Below, piece by piece: positions 53,420-64,000 of a stretch of DNA of 64,000 nucleotides; position 1 is the stretch's first letter, and each line of letters begins with the position of its first letter. Source of the stretch: Acholoe squamosa (Eukaryota > Annelida > Polychaeta > Phyllodocida > Polynoidae); the NCBI GenBank assembly GCA_949317995.1, contig OX439041.1:47229269-47293268 (forward strand), read 5' to 3'. The notes under the pieces were generated by a model. The model was given only the letters and a program-made list of their open reading frames with translations, was not told the DNA's origin and searched no databases. The position numbers and the translations under genes are program-made.

Positions 53420-53599
53420 AAATGGTGAAAAACATGATGCTGGAATTGAACGCCAATTACAAGATGATCTTCAATTATCAAACACATTGTTTATGATAAC
53501 TATGTAGGGCCTAATGCATGAAGTCAATACTGCCAAAGGCATGATTATGAAGTTTTATTGCAAAAGGTGACTCAATCAGCTGCCTTTTCCAGTGCTTAG

Positions 53600-55015
53600 T
53601 CTTGGTCATAAAGTGTTAATGAAATTGACACCCCCACTCTGGAGTTATATGTGCAAGACATTGAAGTTAAGAAGTCATCTGGTCTTGATGACATGAGGTC
53701 GCATGTTATTAAGGACACAATGCTTGGGAACATTATGGTATGGTGTGCTTTCATTAACAAATGTATATGAGAACACAGCTTTCCTGACATTCTGAAACTG
53801 GGCACTATAATAAGCCTTCCTAAAGCTGGACATTTGACATATGTAGGAAATTGGGACCAATAACTCTGCTGCCCATTACTGGGAAGGTTACACCGACAAC
53901 TACTATATCACACGGAAAATAACAATATTATCAGTGATTGTCAATTTGGCTTCCTCCCTGGTAGATCAACTGGACTTGCTTTACTCAAGTTGATGAACAT
54001 TCTATACAGTGCACGTAATAATGGCGACTATGTATTGAGTGTGTATTTAGATATTAAAAAGGCCTCCGATGTTGTCCATCATGGAAGATTACTATGGAAG
54101 CTAAAAAAATATGGCTTGTCAAAAAGTGCATTTAAATTGATAGCGAGTTACCTAGAAGCAAAACAAAGTCCAACCATGGCAAATGGTACTTATTCAGCAC
54201 CATGTAATGTGAGCTATGGCGTCCCACAAGGAAGTATATTAGGACCATTATAATTCTTATACTATATAAATGACCTCCCTGATGTTACTGAACTTTGCCT
54301 GCCAATTCTCTATGCTGACGACCTGGTGTTGGTTAGTAGAGGAAAAGAACCTGCAAGAATTCATAACTACATGCAACAGGATATAGTAAATATCAATAAC
54401 TGGTGTACCTTAAATAGACTAACGCCAAACTTAGGTAAAACTAAGATGATGTAGTTCTGCCATTACCAGCGAATAGTTGATACCCCTGGCTTACTAATCG
54501 GGATGAGTGGCTGTCTGTTAGGTGAAGCTGCAGAATATAAATATTTAGGTGTATGGCTAGACAGGAACTGAAAGTTTAAGAAACAATTAAAGGACCTTGA
54601 CCACAAGGTGGCACATAAAATACAGCAGCTTAAGAAGATACATTACTATATAAACCAACTAGACTCCATATGTATCTATAAACAGGCCATACCTTCAATC
54701 ATGAAATACTCGGACTTTATATATAACTCAGGCCCAAGCACAGCAGTTAAACATCTACAAGTTCATCAGAACAATGCACTGAGGTTTTGCTGTAAGAAAA
54801 AGGTTGGAGAGATGCCAACCATCCAATTACATAAACATTGCAATGTGCAAAGGTTGGAGACAAGAAGGAGATGGCATCTACTATCCATGATGTATAGACA
54901 CATGAAGGATCCAGATAATGAGCTCCCAAGTCTTAACAATAGGACTAGGGCCGATCTTAGACATAGAATGAAGGTAGAAAGGGAAAATTATTGGAAAGGC
55001 CCATTATACAGGTAA
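53600..55015 (+). pseudogene. Non-LTR retrotransposon reverse transcriptase, decayed
   Basis: The RT region runs from about 53640 with many stops. The clean blocks are LSVYLDIKKASDVVHHGRLL (motif A, 54036-54095), YGVPQGSILGPL (motif B, 54215-54250, followed by a stop), LPILYADDLVLVSRG (motif C, catalytic YADD, near 54300-54345) and AEYKYLGVWLDRN (near 54533). A 135-codon frame (54608-55015) covers the thumb/C-terminal region. It lacks an endonuclease and is 5'-truncated. It sits between the two copies of the methyltransferase terminal exons. Confidence 0.85.
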
Positions 55016-56636
55016 ATGCTGGCCTGGGAAGACTTAGATCTACCATGCAACATCTTGAGTTTGAGTTTGAGTTTAACAAGTTTATTGGCCAAATAACATC
55101 ATACAACACGAAGCTTTACAGGATCAGCCAGGAAATGACAAAAATTATAACCATACACAAAGGAAAAATTATTTCACAATGCATTGCATATGGGAATACT
55201 TGAAAGATATAATCTGTTTAAACAGAAAATCGAATGCACTATAAAGTGACTGTCATACTGAAAGCCTTGCTCTCAAAAGTTTCCTCAAATTTTATTATTT
55301 GCAAGACTGTGAAATGAAAATACATTTATGGCTGGGCAGCCAACAAAAACAATTACTACTACTATTATTATCAATATTATTGTGATTATTATACGCTAGT
55401 AGTTGATACAGTATAAAGAAATGTTTGTAATTCTCTGATTATATGCTTAGGCATGTTGTGTATATCTGTATATATTTACTGACTGTCTAGATCAAACGTG
55501 GTACCTCTTCTACATGAGTTTCGGTCAATAAACACTTTAGAAAAGATGTGACAGAGAGAAAATTTTTGCTGCCTAGAAGTGGAGCTGGATTGAGAGTCAT
55601 ACCACAGCCCACGAAATTAACCCTTTAGACCTAAAAACAATTGCTGAAAATAATGCTCAATTTTCCTGAGATTTCACCGTTTTTGGCAACTATCTGCACA
55701 TAATTATCTGTACAGGTACGGGTTTTTTTGTTTGTTTTTTTATTGTGTATCAAAATTGATGAGTGTAATCACCATATAAGATAAGTATCTGCAGGCATAC
55801 TTCTGAAGCATGGGAATGACAAAATTAGATCAAGATGGGTGTAATAATTAGGACATTGGTTCCTTCTATAAACTTACCAATGGAAATAGACTACTGATAC
55901 CCATTTTATGTTCCATGCATAAAAATAACAGCACTGGGCAGTATGGATCTCTAACGTGTGCATGTCTGCTAGCTAGTGCAAGGTTAAACTTGAGTTTTCA
56001 TATCGATGAACATCTTACCAGCATTTTAAACCATGTGTGAAAATATCTAATGATTATAATGAAAGTGACTGTGCCCGAAAAACAAAGGAAATGTGTGCTC
56101 CGTATGAGGTCAAGTCTCACAAAATGGGGTCATGCAGTGAGGAACCATACGGGTTAGGTGGAAGTCAATGTTGCCCTCTCGGTATTCAGGCATGCACTGA
56201 AGGGCGTTCTGGCTGCTGATTGGTTTAGAATTGGAATAGAAGAAATGTTGTTAGAATTATGAAAAGAAACTCACAGATGTTCCCAAATAGTTAATAAATG
56301 GAGAAGAAGTTTTGGGGATTTTACGAGGCATGCTAAAGTGTATCTGGCCAACAGAGATTTTTCAGGCCCAAAATAGGGTAGATTGGCACTGACTGCACAT
56401 ATCATTCCCTTATTTAAGATTTTCAGGGTCAAGCCTATCCAACATTCTGTCACATTGTGTATGAGGAATGGTTTAATCTTGTTACAGTTGAAATTTGTAG
56501 GGGTCGGCGAAAAACGCGGTAACCCGCAGGGGGACTCACATAGTCACGTTCCCCTGCAAATTATTGCCAATAAACATTTTAGGCGGCTTTTTTTTGTGTT
56601 ATGCTATATAGAAACATAATTTAAAGGAAACGGATT
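55016..56636. other. Gene-free stretch
   Basis: The first part (TGAGTTTGAGTTTGAGTTTA near 55057) may be the LINE 3' end. The rest shows no recognised repeat or gene. Confidence 0.45.
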
Positions 56637-56950
56637 TTAGGCAGTGGTCACTTTTTATCAACAGGGGGGTGGTGGGTTTGAAAGGCGGCATTAAAAATTC
56701 AGACCCCTCCTGAGGGGGGGCTAAAAAATTTTGACCCTCCTTGAGGGGGGGCTAAAAAAATTTACCCCCTTTTTAGCATAAAAGCCCACACGCTACTATA
56801 GATCAAAGAGTGGTGCGAAAATTCTCTGCGCCTCCAGCGGGGGACGCAAAAAATTTGGACTGCCATCGAGGGGGTGGTGTAAAAAATTTTCATGCGTCCG
56901 CGCGAAAAACCCACCCCCCCTGTTGATAAATAATGACCACTCCCTTAGTT
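56637..56950. mobile_element. About 310-bp MITE with G-rich inverted repeats
   Basis: The left end TTAGGCAGTGGTCACTTTTT ATCAACAGGGGGG is mirrored by the right end CCCCCCTGTTGATAAATAAT GACCACTCCCTTAG. Inside are two direct copies of GAGGGGGGGCTAAAAAATTT. Related ends occur at 37735-37890 and 39955-40145. No coding capacity. Confidence 0.75.
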
Positions 56951-58298
56951 CCCCTTGACCTATAGGAGGAATGGGCATTTTACCTTTATATTTCAGATGA
57001 CTTTTCCAAGTCATTTTTCTGTTACAATTGGCTATTTTTGTAGGAATATGACCAAATTAGCCACATAAATGGTGTATAAATCAGAAAAACCCTAGGAAAT
57101 GTTGCTTGCCGAGATGCAAAATATTGCAGTTTCTAAAAATTGCCCCAAGCACCACTTTTTTCCGGACATAACCCACCAACAGAATCAAATTTTCAGCTGA
57201 GAATTAGCTTTTAGTCTTATTTTAATCTTTCTTGAACTTTTATGCAAAGATGTCCATTTAGGGCCTACCATGGGGACAATTAGGGTCAAGTTTGCCATGT
57301 TCCGTCAAAATTTCACCAGACAAGCAACTATCCAATTACAAAGTAATAAATTGTCCCTGAGTGCAGATTTTGATACAAAGTTGTCAATATATATTTTGAT
57401 GGATGTACCAGAAAAGGCACAATTAAAGAAATGATCAGTGATATCATCTAAAAAAAAGTGGGATTTCCACACTATATTTTACAAAATCAACAATTAATGC
57501 CCTCTTCATCATCAGGTGACTGTATTCAATACAAACATGCAGTTTGGAAAGCTCTAGAGCTTTCACTTGTCTAGTGCATGAGCTTTCACTTGTCCAGTGA
57601 TAATAAAAGTGGCTGCTCGGAAACAGCCCTGAAAACTAGTAGGAATTTGAGTGTGAACTGCACATATGGATGCTCTCGTATCATAGCACTGAGAAAGGCT
57701 GTTATCACCTCACCTCAGGATATGATAGGAAAGAGCCATAGGTTTGATAGAAAAAAGGCTAAGTTTAATCTGAAGACCCCATATACATGTATACAATTTG
57801 GGAAATCAACACAAAGGCATTATGGATTTAGGACAGGAAGATATTAATTATGAGATTTTAAATTAACAAATACCGGCCACATTCAAGATATAGCAACTTT
57901 TATTGTGCAAAAGTAACCCAGAACTGTATGTGCCACATGGAACCATACATGCCACACATTAAATCATTTCTGTCATTGCAGTTTTCAAATAAATCATTTC
58001 TACCTTGTCGACCCAATTCCTTGTTTCATTAGCTTATTATAACATTGATATTTGATAGTTGATCCAAAAGCTGAATGTACAGGGAAGGGGAATGTGTTGC
58101 AAATATGGTTCGATTCCTATTGATAATATTTGTTTGGTTGCCTACAGAGGGAGCCTCTGTGCTAGGCATGAATAACCAATCCTTATTTTCAAGGTGTCTC
58201 TCCAATTTACTCAGAAACTATCAAACAGTTGAAGCCCGGCCTCCCATTGCAGTTCACTGTGCTGAAATTAAGCACTTCAATTTTGGGATCATTTGACA
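56951..58298. other. Gene-free stretch
   Basis: No feature supported. The open frames at 57578-57847 and 58075-58296 show no motif. Confidence 0.45.
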
Positions 58299-59413
58299 AT
58301 TAACCCTTACATGCCCAGAACTATTAGGAAGGACCCACTTTTTTCTGTGTGATATTACTATTTTTGAAGATGATGCACCAGGTGGATAACTCCACATGGG
58401 ATATGCTTCATATCATATATACTTGAAGCTATTGTGACAGGCTTTGGAATAAAGTGGGTAGCAACATTCTATTAGTGAACTGTTGTGGTTACCATGGCAA
58501 CAGAATCAACAAACATCTCTCTTGAGTGAAGACTTGTTCATGTAAACCTGGCAAATGTCAGTTTGTTTCATTGATTCTTGCCCCTTCTTTGATGCTTCAT
58601 CGGATAATACCACTACATACCACAAGAGTATGGTCAGGGCTTTTGTTGACATGTTTAGTTTTGGGAAGATATTGGTAACTATGGCAACGGAATCAACAAA
58701 ATCAGAAAGAAAGACACATTTTTCCACCATTTTCTCACTTTATTGGTCCAATTCTAACATGTATTCAACAGTAAATGACATCTATTATACATCCTACCTA
58801 GATACACCCATAGATTCCAATGATAGGGTATGTTGCCATGGAAACTCTGACTCTTAATGACTGGAACCGATCATATTATCAACATTGTATGCTGTAATAG
58901 GTATCATTTTTTATCAAATAGATGTTAGAAACAGGCCACTGATGTGTGAGAAAAGTGAAAAATGTCTGTTTTTTGCCATGGTAACCACAAGAGTTCACTA
59001 ATAGAATGTTGGTACCTACTTTATCATAAAGCCCAACACAATAGCTTCAAGGAAATGTCATATAAAGCATAGTCCTTCTGGGGTTTTCCACCTGTTATAT
59101 CATCTTCAAAAAATTACACCAAAAAAGGGGCTCCTTCCTCCTAGTTCTGGATTGTGGCCAATACCTGCCTCCCCCACTAGTTTGCAAAAAATGTCAGATG
59201 ATTATTTCCATTGCTTGATTCAAATTACTCTGAAATCCCTTCTATTCGCTGAATATAAAATATGAGGACATCGACAAAAAGCTTATTGCAATTCACAAAC
59301 CTTGGTATAGGACCGAGTGTTGTGGACCTAATATTTATATGTCAAATCAATGGCCCATTTATGTATGCATAAAAATGGCCATTTTCCGCCACTGGGCACC
59401 TAGGGGTTAATGA
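58299..59413. mobile_element. 1.1-kb foldback-like element carrying X-box palindromes
   Basis: Ends read CAATTAACCCTTACATGCCCAG and, inverted, CATTAACCCCTAGGTGCCCAG. Arms continue inward (AACATTCTATTAGTGAACTG, GTGGTTACCATGGCAACAG against their complements near 58978-59015). A 230-bp insertion interrupts the right arm. GTTACCATGGCAAC, an RFX X-box match, is present in the left arm with a related form in the right arm and two internal variants (58672, 58832). Confidence 0.75.
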
Positions 59414-59632
59414 TAGCAAAAATAAAGGAGATGCACAAGAGTAGCAAATTTAAAACCATTTTAGCCATGTTCACGTGAAGTTTCAAATTTTGGACATGTA
59501 GGGGAATCATTTTAAGGATACCCAGGATTATACCATGATTTCTGGGTTACACAGTGCTTTTTGGTGGCTATTCCCATCCACATATCTGTCGATATTGCAC
59601 ACCCTGTAGGCTTTACCATCGATTTTGGAAAG
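59414..59632. other. Gene-free stretch
   Basis: No feature seen. Confidence 0.5.
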
Positions 59633-59704
59633 CGTGCTGTTATCCTTCTAAGGCATGCTGTTATCCATCTAAGGCGTGCTGTTATCCTGAATAACAGCAC
59701 GCCT
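59633..59704. repeat. 21-bp repeat ending in a palindrome
   Basis: Three copies of GTGCTGTTATCCTTCTAAGGC-type units, the last followed by its complement (GCGTGCTGTTATCCTGAATA then ACAGCACGCC). Confidence 0.75.
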
Positions 59705-59744
59705 CTCCCATGTCACATGTCACATGTTAAAACCCACGAAATTT

Positions 59745-59822
59745 TCCAGGCCACGGTAGGGATCGAACCTGCAGTCTCACATCCCAAATCCAACTCCTTA
59801 TGCACTGCGCCACAAGGACTGA
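59745..59822 (-). repeat. tRNA-like SINE head
   Basis: The minus strand reads CTTGTGGCGCAGTGCATAAG (A box) and, 30 bp on, GACTGCAGGTTCGATCCCTA (perfect B box). Like the copy at 15108-15178, it has polymerase III boxes but an unconvincing acceptor stem, so it is taken as a tRNA-derived SINE rather than a tRNA gene. Confidence 0.55.
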
Positions 59823-59857
59823 CGAGAAATGCTCGGTTCGAACCACGTCTCGATATG

Positions 59858-60490
59858 ATATAAAGCCGTGTGCGCTGTCGCTGTCCGCTGCCGGGCGATG
59901 AGGTGTATTTAGCATAGAAACATAACAGTGAGACGCACTTGGAGGAGGAGACGCGGTGGTCTAGCGGTTAGCACGTTGCGCTCAGCCGTCAGAGGTACAT
60001 GGATCGCGCCCTGGTCCGGGCGCATCTTTTTTCGCCGTGTGCGCTTTCGCTGTCCGCTGCCGGGTGAGGAGGTGTATCATACACAAACATAACCGCGAGA
60101 CGCGTCTTTTTTCGCCGTGTGCACTGCCGCTGTCTGCTGCCGGGAGAGGAGGTGTATGTACACTATTTTTCGCCGTGTGCCGCTGCTAAGCCTAGCCGAG
60201 ACTGGGGCTGCCGCTGTCCGCTGCTGGGCAAGGAGGTGTATGTACACAAACATAACAGCGAGACGCATCTTTTTTCGCCGTGTGCGCTGTCGCTGTCCGC
60301 TGCCGGGCGACGAGGTGTATTATACACAAACATAACAGCGAGACGCGTCTTTTTTTGCCGTGTGCGCTGCCGCTGTCCGCTGCCGGGAGAGGAGGTGTAT
60401 GTACCCTATTTTTCGCCGTGTGCCGCTGCTAAGCCTAGCCGAGACCGGGGCTGTCGCTGTCCGCTGCCGGGTGCCGAGGTGTATGTACCG
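59858..60490 (+). repeat. GC-rich tandem array, about 75-100-bp units, with a tRNA-like segment
   Basis: At least seven units share TTTTTTCGCCGTGTGCGCTG, CGCTGTCCGCTGCCGGGCGA and GAGGTGTATnnTACACAAACATAAC. They start near 59864, 60029, 60107, 60167, 60270, 60350 and 60408. Long and short units alternate in the later part, showing a higher-order duplication of about 240 bp. Between the first two units, 59950-60020 has GGTGGTCTAGCGGTTAGCAC, an A-box-like tRNA start, with a poor B box. Open frames here are by-products. Confidence 0.8.
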
Positions 60491-60600
60491 ATCATGTACA
60501 CACAATGGCTGGCATTGAGTCCCGGGGAGGGGGAATAATTTTTGTTTTCAACTTGAATTTATTGGTATAATATTGATTATTTATTGGTTTCGTGGTATAA

Positions 60601-60735
60601 AATAAGTAGTCAATGGATAACTCATGACTTTTGTGTGTTAGCAAAGGCTAAAGGCTAATAACACTCGGCCTACGGCCTCGTGTCATTATCCTTCACTAAC
60701 ACACACGCGTCATGAGTTATCCATTGATTACTTGT
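60601..60735. repeat. Hairpin MITE
   Basis: The arms AAGTAGTCAATGGATAACTC ATGA and TCATGAGTTATCCATTGATTACTT pair, and the centre ACACTCGGCCTACGGCCTCGTGT is itself palindromic. It is 180 bp upstream of the second methyltransferase exon pair. Confidence 0.85.
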
Positions 60736-60914
60736 TCACTATCTTCATGCATGTTCTCATTATTGCCATTTTGAAATTACAGATGTTTGAACAACTGCAT
60801 CGCTAATCTATTAAGAGCGCTGTAGACTATGAGCAATGTACAGTAGCATTTTCTCACCTAATTATAGGAAATTGGCCTTAACCTTTGCAATTACAATCAT
60901 CTGTCTTTTTCAAG

Positions 60915-61394
60915 GAATCCCTTATGCTCGATATCCTGGATTCCAACATTGGAGACAATGTTTCTCAGGGCCACAAGCAGAATGGAGCAACTTAAAGAAG
61001 GAGCTATCACTGATACCGGGCATTCTGGATAAACTTGGTGAGATATCAGCATCATTCCTCCTGCAAAATCATGTTCTGGTGTTAATGAGCCCTGCACAGA
61101 GCTATGGAAAACCTGGACAAATAACATGATTCTCTGAAATGGGGAAAATATGATGGAGACTAAACCCATTTGGACAAAATCATATCAAATCATCGTACTT
61201 TATAAAAGTGGGCTGCACGTTACTTTACAGTGCATAACAAGAGTCAGCTGTAAAAAAAAGCCTTAAGCCTCTTAGAGACCTGGTTTATACACAATTTCCA
61301 TAGTATTAGTCTGGTTCCCGCTATATATGTATTCTGACAGAGGGGAGAACAAAAAAGTGACTTAACTGAGTTAAAATCCCACTGCACTAGTCTT

Positions 61395-61456
<62 letters not shown>

Positions 61457-62079
61457 ATTATCTACTATTCTATATACACAAGATGTACATCTGTTTATAC
61501 TTTTTCACAGAGGCGGGCATTGACATCTGTGACATGGGAACAGGGCCAGGGACCATCCCATTGTCCATAGCTGAGCACTTTCCCAAATCAAATGTATGGG
61601 GCCTGGATATCTCAGAAGAGGGCATAGGCATGGCCAATTCTATGGCAGAAGAGATGAAGGTCATGAACACCCACTTCCATGTACAAGACATTTGCAATAT
61701 GCCTGATGACTGGACCAACAAGTGGGATGTTGTTACAATGTTTGATGTTGCCCATGATGTCCCATATACCACCAAAATGATGAGGGAAGTGGTCAGGGTT
61801 CTGAAACCTGGGGGTTATTTCTTGATGATGGATATTGGTCTGCACTCTGAACAAAAGGATAACATCTCTATCCCTCTGGCCCCTTTTATCTACACATGTA
61901 GTTTGTTCCACTGCATGGTTGTGTCCCTGAATGAGGAAGGAGGGGAGGGGAGGGGATCGACATGGGGGATTGAAAAGGCAGTTGAATTGTTGAAAGAGTC
62001 TGGCTTTACTGAGGTCACAGTTAAGGAGGGCCTACAGGCTGTATGTAGGAAGGCTCACTTAAAATCAAACAGACCATAA
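60915..62079 (+). CDS. Second copy of the methyltransferase-domain exons
   Basis: Exons 60915-61037 and 61511-62079 correspond exactly in length of exon 3 (123 bp), phase and splice sites to 51500-51622 and 52066-52616. The protein is highly similar (SAM motif DICDMGTGPGTIPLSIAEHF, FDVAHDVPYTTKMMRE, YFLMMDIGLHSEQKDNISIP) and ends six residues later. Both frames are intact. No winged-helix exons occur between 52616 and 60915. The copy is thus either an alternative pair of 3' exons spliced to 41316-41515, or a 5'-incomplete duplicate. Intact reading frames and mostly conservative differences argue for use. Confidence 0.8.
61396..61453. repeat. (TA)n microsatellite
   Basis: About 29 TA units in the intron between the duplicated exons. 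Confidence 0.97.
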
Positions 62080-62347
62080 TTTTTAATCTATTGAGGGGAT
62101 TTCAAAGGTATCGGGAATGGGATACATAAGTCCACCCAAAAAAAGAGTTATCACTCATTAGATAGAAAAACATGCCTTTTCATATCTTTTCTTTTTTTCA
62201 ATTTCTTATGAAAATATCATACTGCACATAGTGCATATTGGACACTTTATCAGAGTGTTCCCTTCTTCTGTAGGATTGAGATAAACATAGTTACTACAGC
62301 AGCATAGGTCTTTTATAAGTATTAAAAGTCAGTCTTTCTTAGTAATC

Positions 62348-62535
62348 CGCGGGCTTCCCTAGCCCACTTAAAAGGGTCTATTTCTCCTCTTTCCTATCCC
62401 CTCGGGATGTGTGTGGTGCACATATGCGCGGGCACTGACACATTCCTCTGTGAAATTGTGTAATGTAGTTCTCGCCATGAATATGACCTTAGCTGTCGAA
62501 ATGGCGTTAAACATCAATTACTCACTCACTCACTC
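62348..62535 (-). repeat. (GTGA)n-headed interspersed repeat, copy 2
   Basis: The inverted copy of 42922-43112, from GCGGGCTTCCCTAGCCCACT to (CACT)n. Divergence from copy 1 is moderate. Confidence 0.75.
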
Positions 62536-63659
62536 TTAGTAATCCAGGGATGTATTGCGGTAAACAGACATGTGCCTTAATTAGCATGTGCTATTATCAT
62601 AACTGCCGATGGAGTGAACTTTCCTGGAAAACCACTAACATGTGAGTTTCCGAAGGGGTTGGTCCTTGGCTCTCTAATATGACACCAGAGGCGGATCCAG
62701 GATTTTCAGAAAGGCGGGGGGGTGTGAGATTTGGCCCTGGACATCGGGTGGGGGGGTACAAGTGCATCCCCTTGATGTTGCAAGTGTCGTGTAATGACTT
62801 CTTTAGGGGGGTTGGGGGGCATCCCCTCAAGAAAAAATTTTAAATAAGAGGAAACTGTGAATTGTAGTGGATTCTGAGGGCTCTCCTGACTAAGTTATCT
62901 ACAGCTAGAAGTAAGGCCTTTTCCCCTCTAGATTGCAACAATTTCCTGTGGGGGCATGCCCCCAGACCATTTTGAAATCTAGAGGGAAAATAATGCATTC
63001 TGGTAGATTCTGAGGGTTCTTTTAACTAAGTTTTATAGGTTTAAAATACCTCTCTATATTTGACAGATTTACTGTGGGGGCATTGCCCCAGAAATTCTTT
63101 TTTTTTAGCGCCTCCCACGCCGCGTAGCGGCGGTACCGCGAAGCGGTACGGGAGTGCGCTATGATGATTTCATTTGCCCCATGTGATGAGGTCTCACAAT
63201 ACAAAATTACTGAATACCGACATTAATGGCGGGAGGCGTTTTTTTACGCGGTCACAACCGCATTTCTTGTTTTACTTGCTCATTGCATTAATGAACTGTT
63301 ATGTTTATTTAAATAATGCTATAGAGCAGACTATTTTTTATTTTTATTTTCATCAAAGTATAATAGAAGTAATACCGAACTTCTCATCACACAACTAATG
63401 TCAATATATACAAACTTAGGAAATAGGGGCTGATAATCTGCACATAAATCATGCTAGCATGTAATACCATTATAATGTTTAAGATAGAAGATAGCACAAA
63501 GTCATACATGATAACAATGTATACAATCATAACTTTCACCTGTGTAATCAACGATATTGAGTATAACAGAATCAGATTAAATACCATATCAAAGTGTATA
63601 AAAAAGCCTATTTGTAAATTAAGTTGAAGCGGCGCGGTTTCTACACCTGCTTCTTGACT
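62536..63659. other. Old repeats, no gene
   Basis: 62688-62830 begins AGAGGCGGATCCAGGATTTT and continues into G-runs, a pattern of a common invertebrate interspersed repeat. The phrase TGTGGGGGCATGCCCCAGA occurs twice (62949, 63072). At 63116-63165 the short GC-rich segment CGCCGCGTAGCGGCGGTACC GCGAAGCGGTACGGG contains two small hairpins. The remainder is AT-rich with no feature. Confidence 0.5.
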
Positions 63660-64000
63660 TCAATTGTAACCCACCTTAAGATTAAGCCTTAAATTATCAA
63701 TCTTCTTTAATTCTTTTGTGGTAGCTCTCTGAATTTCCTCAGATAGAGCATTCCATAGAGCTTTATCATGGTGATCACTTATAATGTCTTGAAAAAGTAC
63801 CCTAGATAACTCAAATATAATTTTATCTTGTGACCTTGCATTATAAACTTGGCGTCTATTTCTTACAAATTCAGATTTCTTATACATCAGGCATAATGAT
63901 AATATATCAACTCTCTTTTCTAGTAAGGATATGTCACAGATTCCTTGTAGTTCTTTGACACTGTATCGTCTTATATTGCATCTTAAACATACTCTTAAGG
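63660..64000 (-). pseudogene. LINE ORF2 C-terminal fragment
   Basis: From the window edge the minus strand reads RRYSVKELQGICDISLLEKR (thumb-like region), then the frame starting at 63887 with ALWNALSEEIQRATTKELKK and a stop at 63660. An LWN.L...I block near the end is typical of LINE RT C-termini (compare WNNLPSDI in the LINE at 2167-5334). The rest lies beyond the window. Confidence 0.7.

Overview
The window looks like nuclear DNA of an invertebrate animal, most likely marine. The coding sequence is AT-rich and sparse, with spliced introns. Many retroelements and palindromic repeats are present, including tyrosine-recombinase (DIRS/Ngaro-type) retrotransposons and several non-LTR retrotransposons. 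A (GTGA)n-headed short repeat resembles repeats known from molluscs and other lophotrochozoans, but the phylum cannot be fixed from the sequence alone.

Cellular genes are few. (1) An intact intronless ORF at 25132-26331 encodes a type II membrane protein with an FkbM-like methyltransferase fold whose key motifs are degenerate. (2) A SAM-dependent methyltransferase gene of the Rv2258c-like type (winged helix plus Rossmann domain) lies on the + strand: winged-helix exons at 41006-41203 and 41316-41515, methyltransferase exons at 51500-51622 and 52066-52616. A second copy of only the last two exons lies at 60915-61037 and 61511-62079, so it is either an alternative 3' end or a partial tandem duplicate. 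(3) A decayed multi-exon gene at 9351-13017 keeps its splice sites but carries many stops; it encodes a SANT/Myb-like, low-complexity nuclear-type protein.

The most unusual object is a 6.7-kb element (44008-50731) inside the 10-kb intron of the methyltransferase gene. It has 0.74-0.79 kb terminal inverted repeats, and two transcription units run outward from a central promoter region and end at or near the TIRs. The left TIR carries a poly(A) signal next to the last ORF. A perfect RFX X-box palindrome next to CCAAT boxes sits in both TIRs. The cargo includes a small death-domain protein, a decayed second death domain, and unrecognised Cys-rich proteins. It resembles a small DNA-virus-like or Polinton/adintovirus-like remnant, but no polymerase, integrase or capsid gene was recognised.

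Layout: 1-2166 DIRS/Ngaro-type element end; 2167-5334 LINE with a nested 500-bp minisatellite insertion; 5335-9350 repeats including a foldback element; 9351-13968 decayed gene; 14.5-18.2 kb minus-strand LINE endonuclease split by a 2.7-kb palindrome/satellite block; 18556-20920 giant foldback element (internally deleted relative at 32007-33066); 22.4-23.4 kb hairpin repeats; 25.1-26.3 kb FkbM-like gene; 28.7-30.0 kb short-motif arrays; 33.4-36.8 kb minus-strand DIRS element in which RT is fused to recombinase, between 99-bp direct repeats; 38.0-38.5 kb solo-LTR candidate; 41.0-62.1 kb methyltransferase locus with its intronic TIR element; 53.6-55.0 kb LINE RT relic; 56.6-60.7 kb MITEs and tRNA-like repeats; 63.66-64.0 kb LINE tail.
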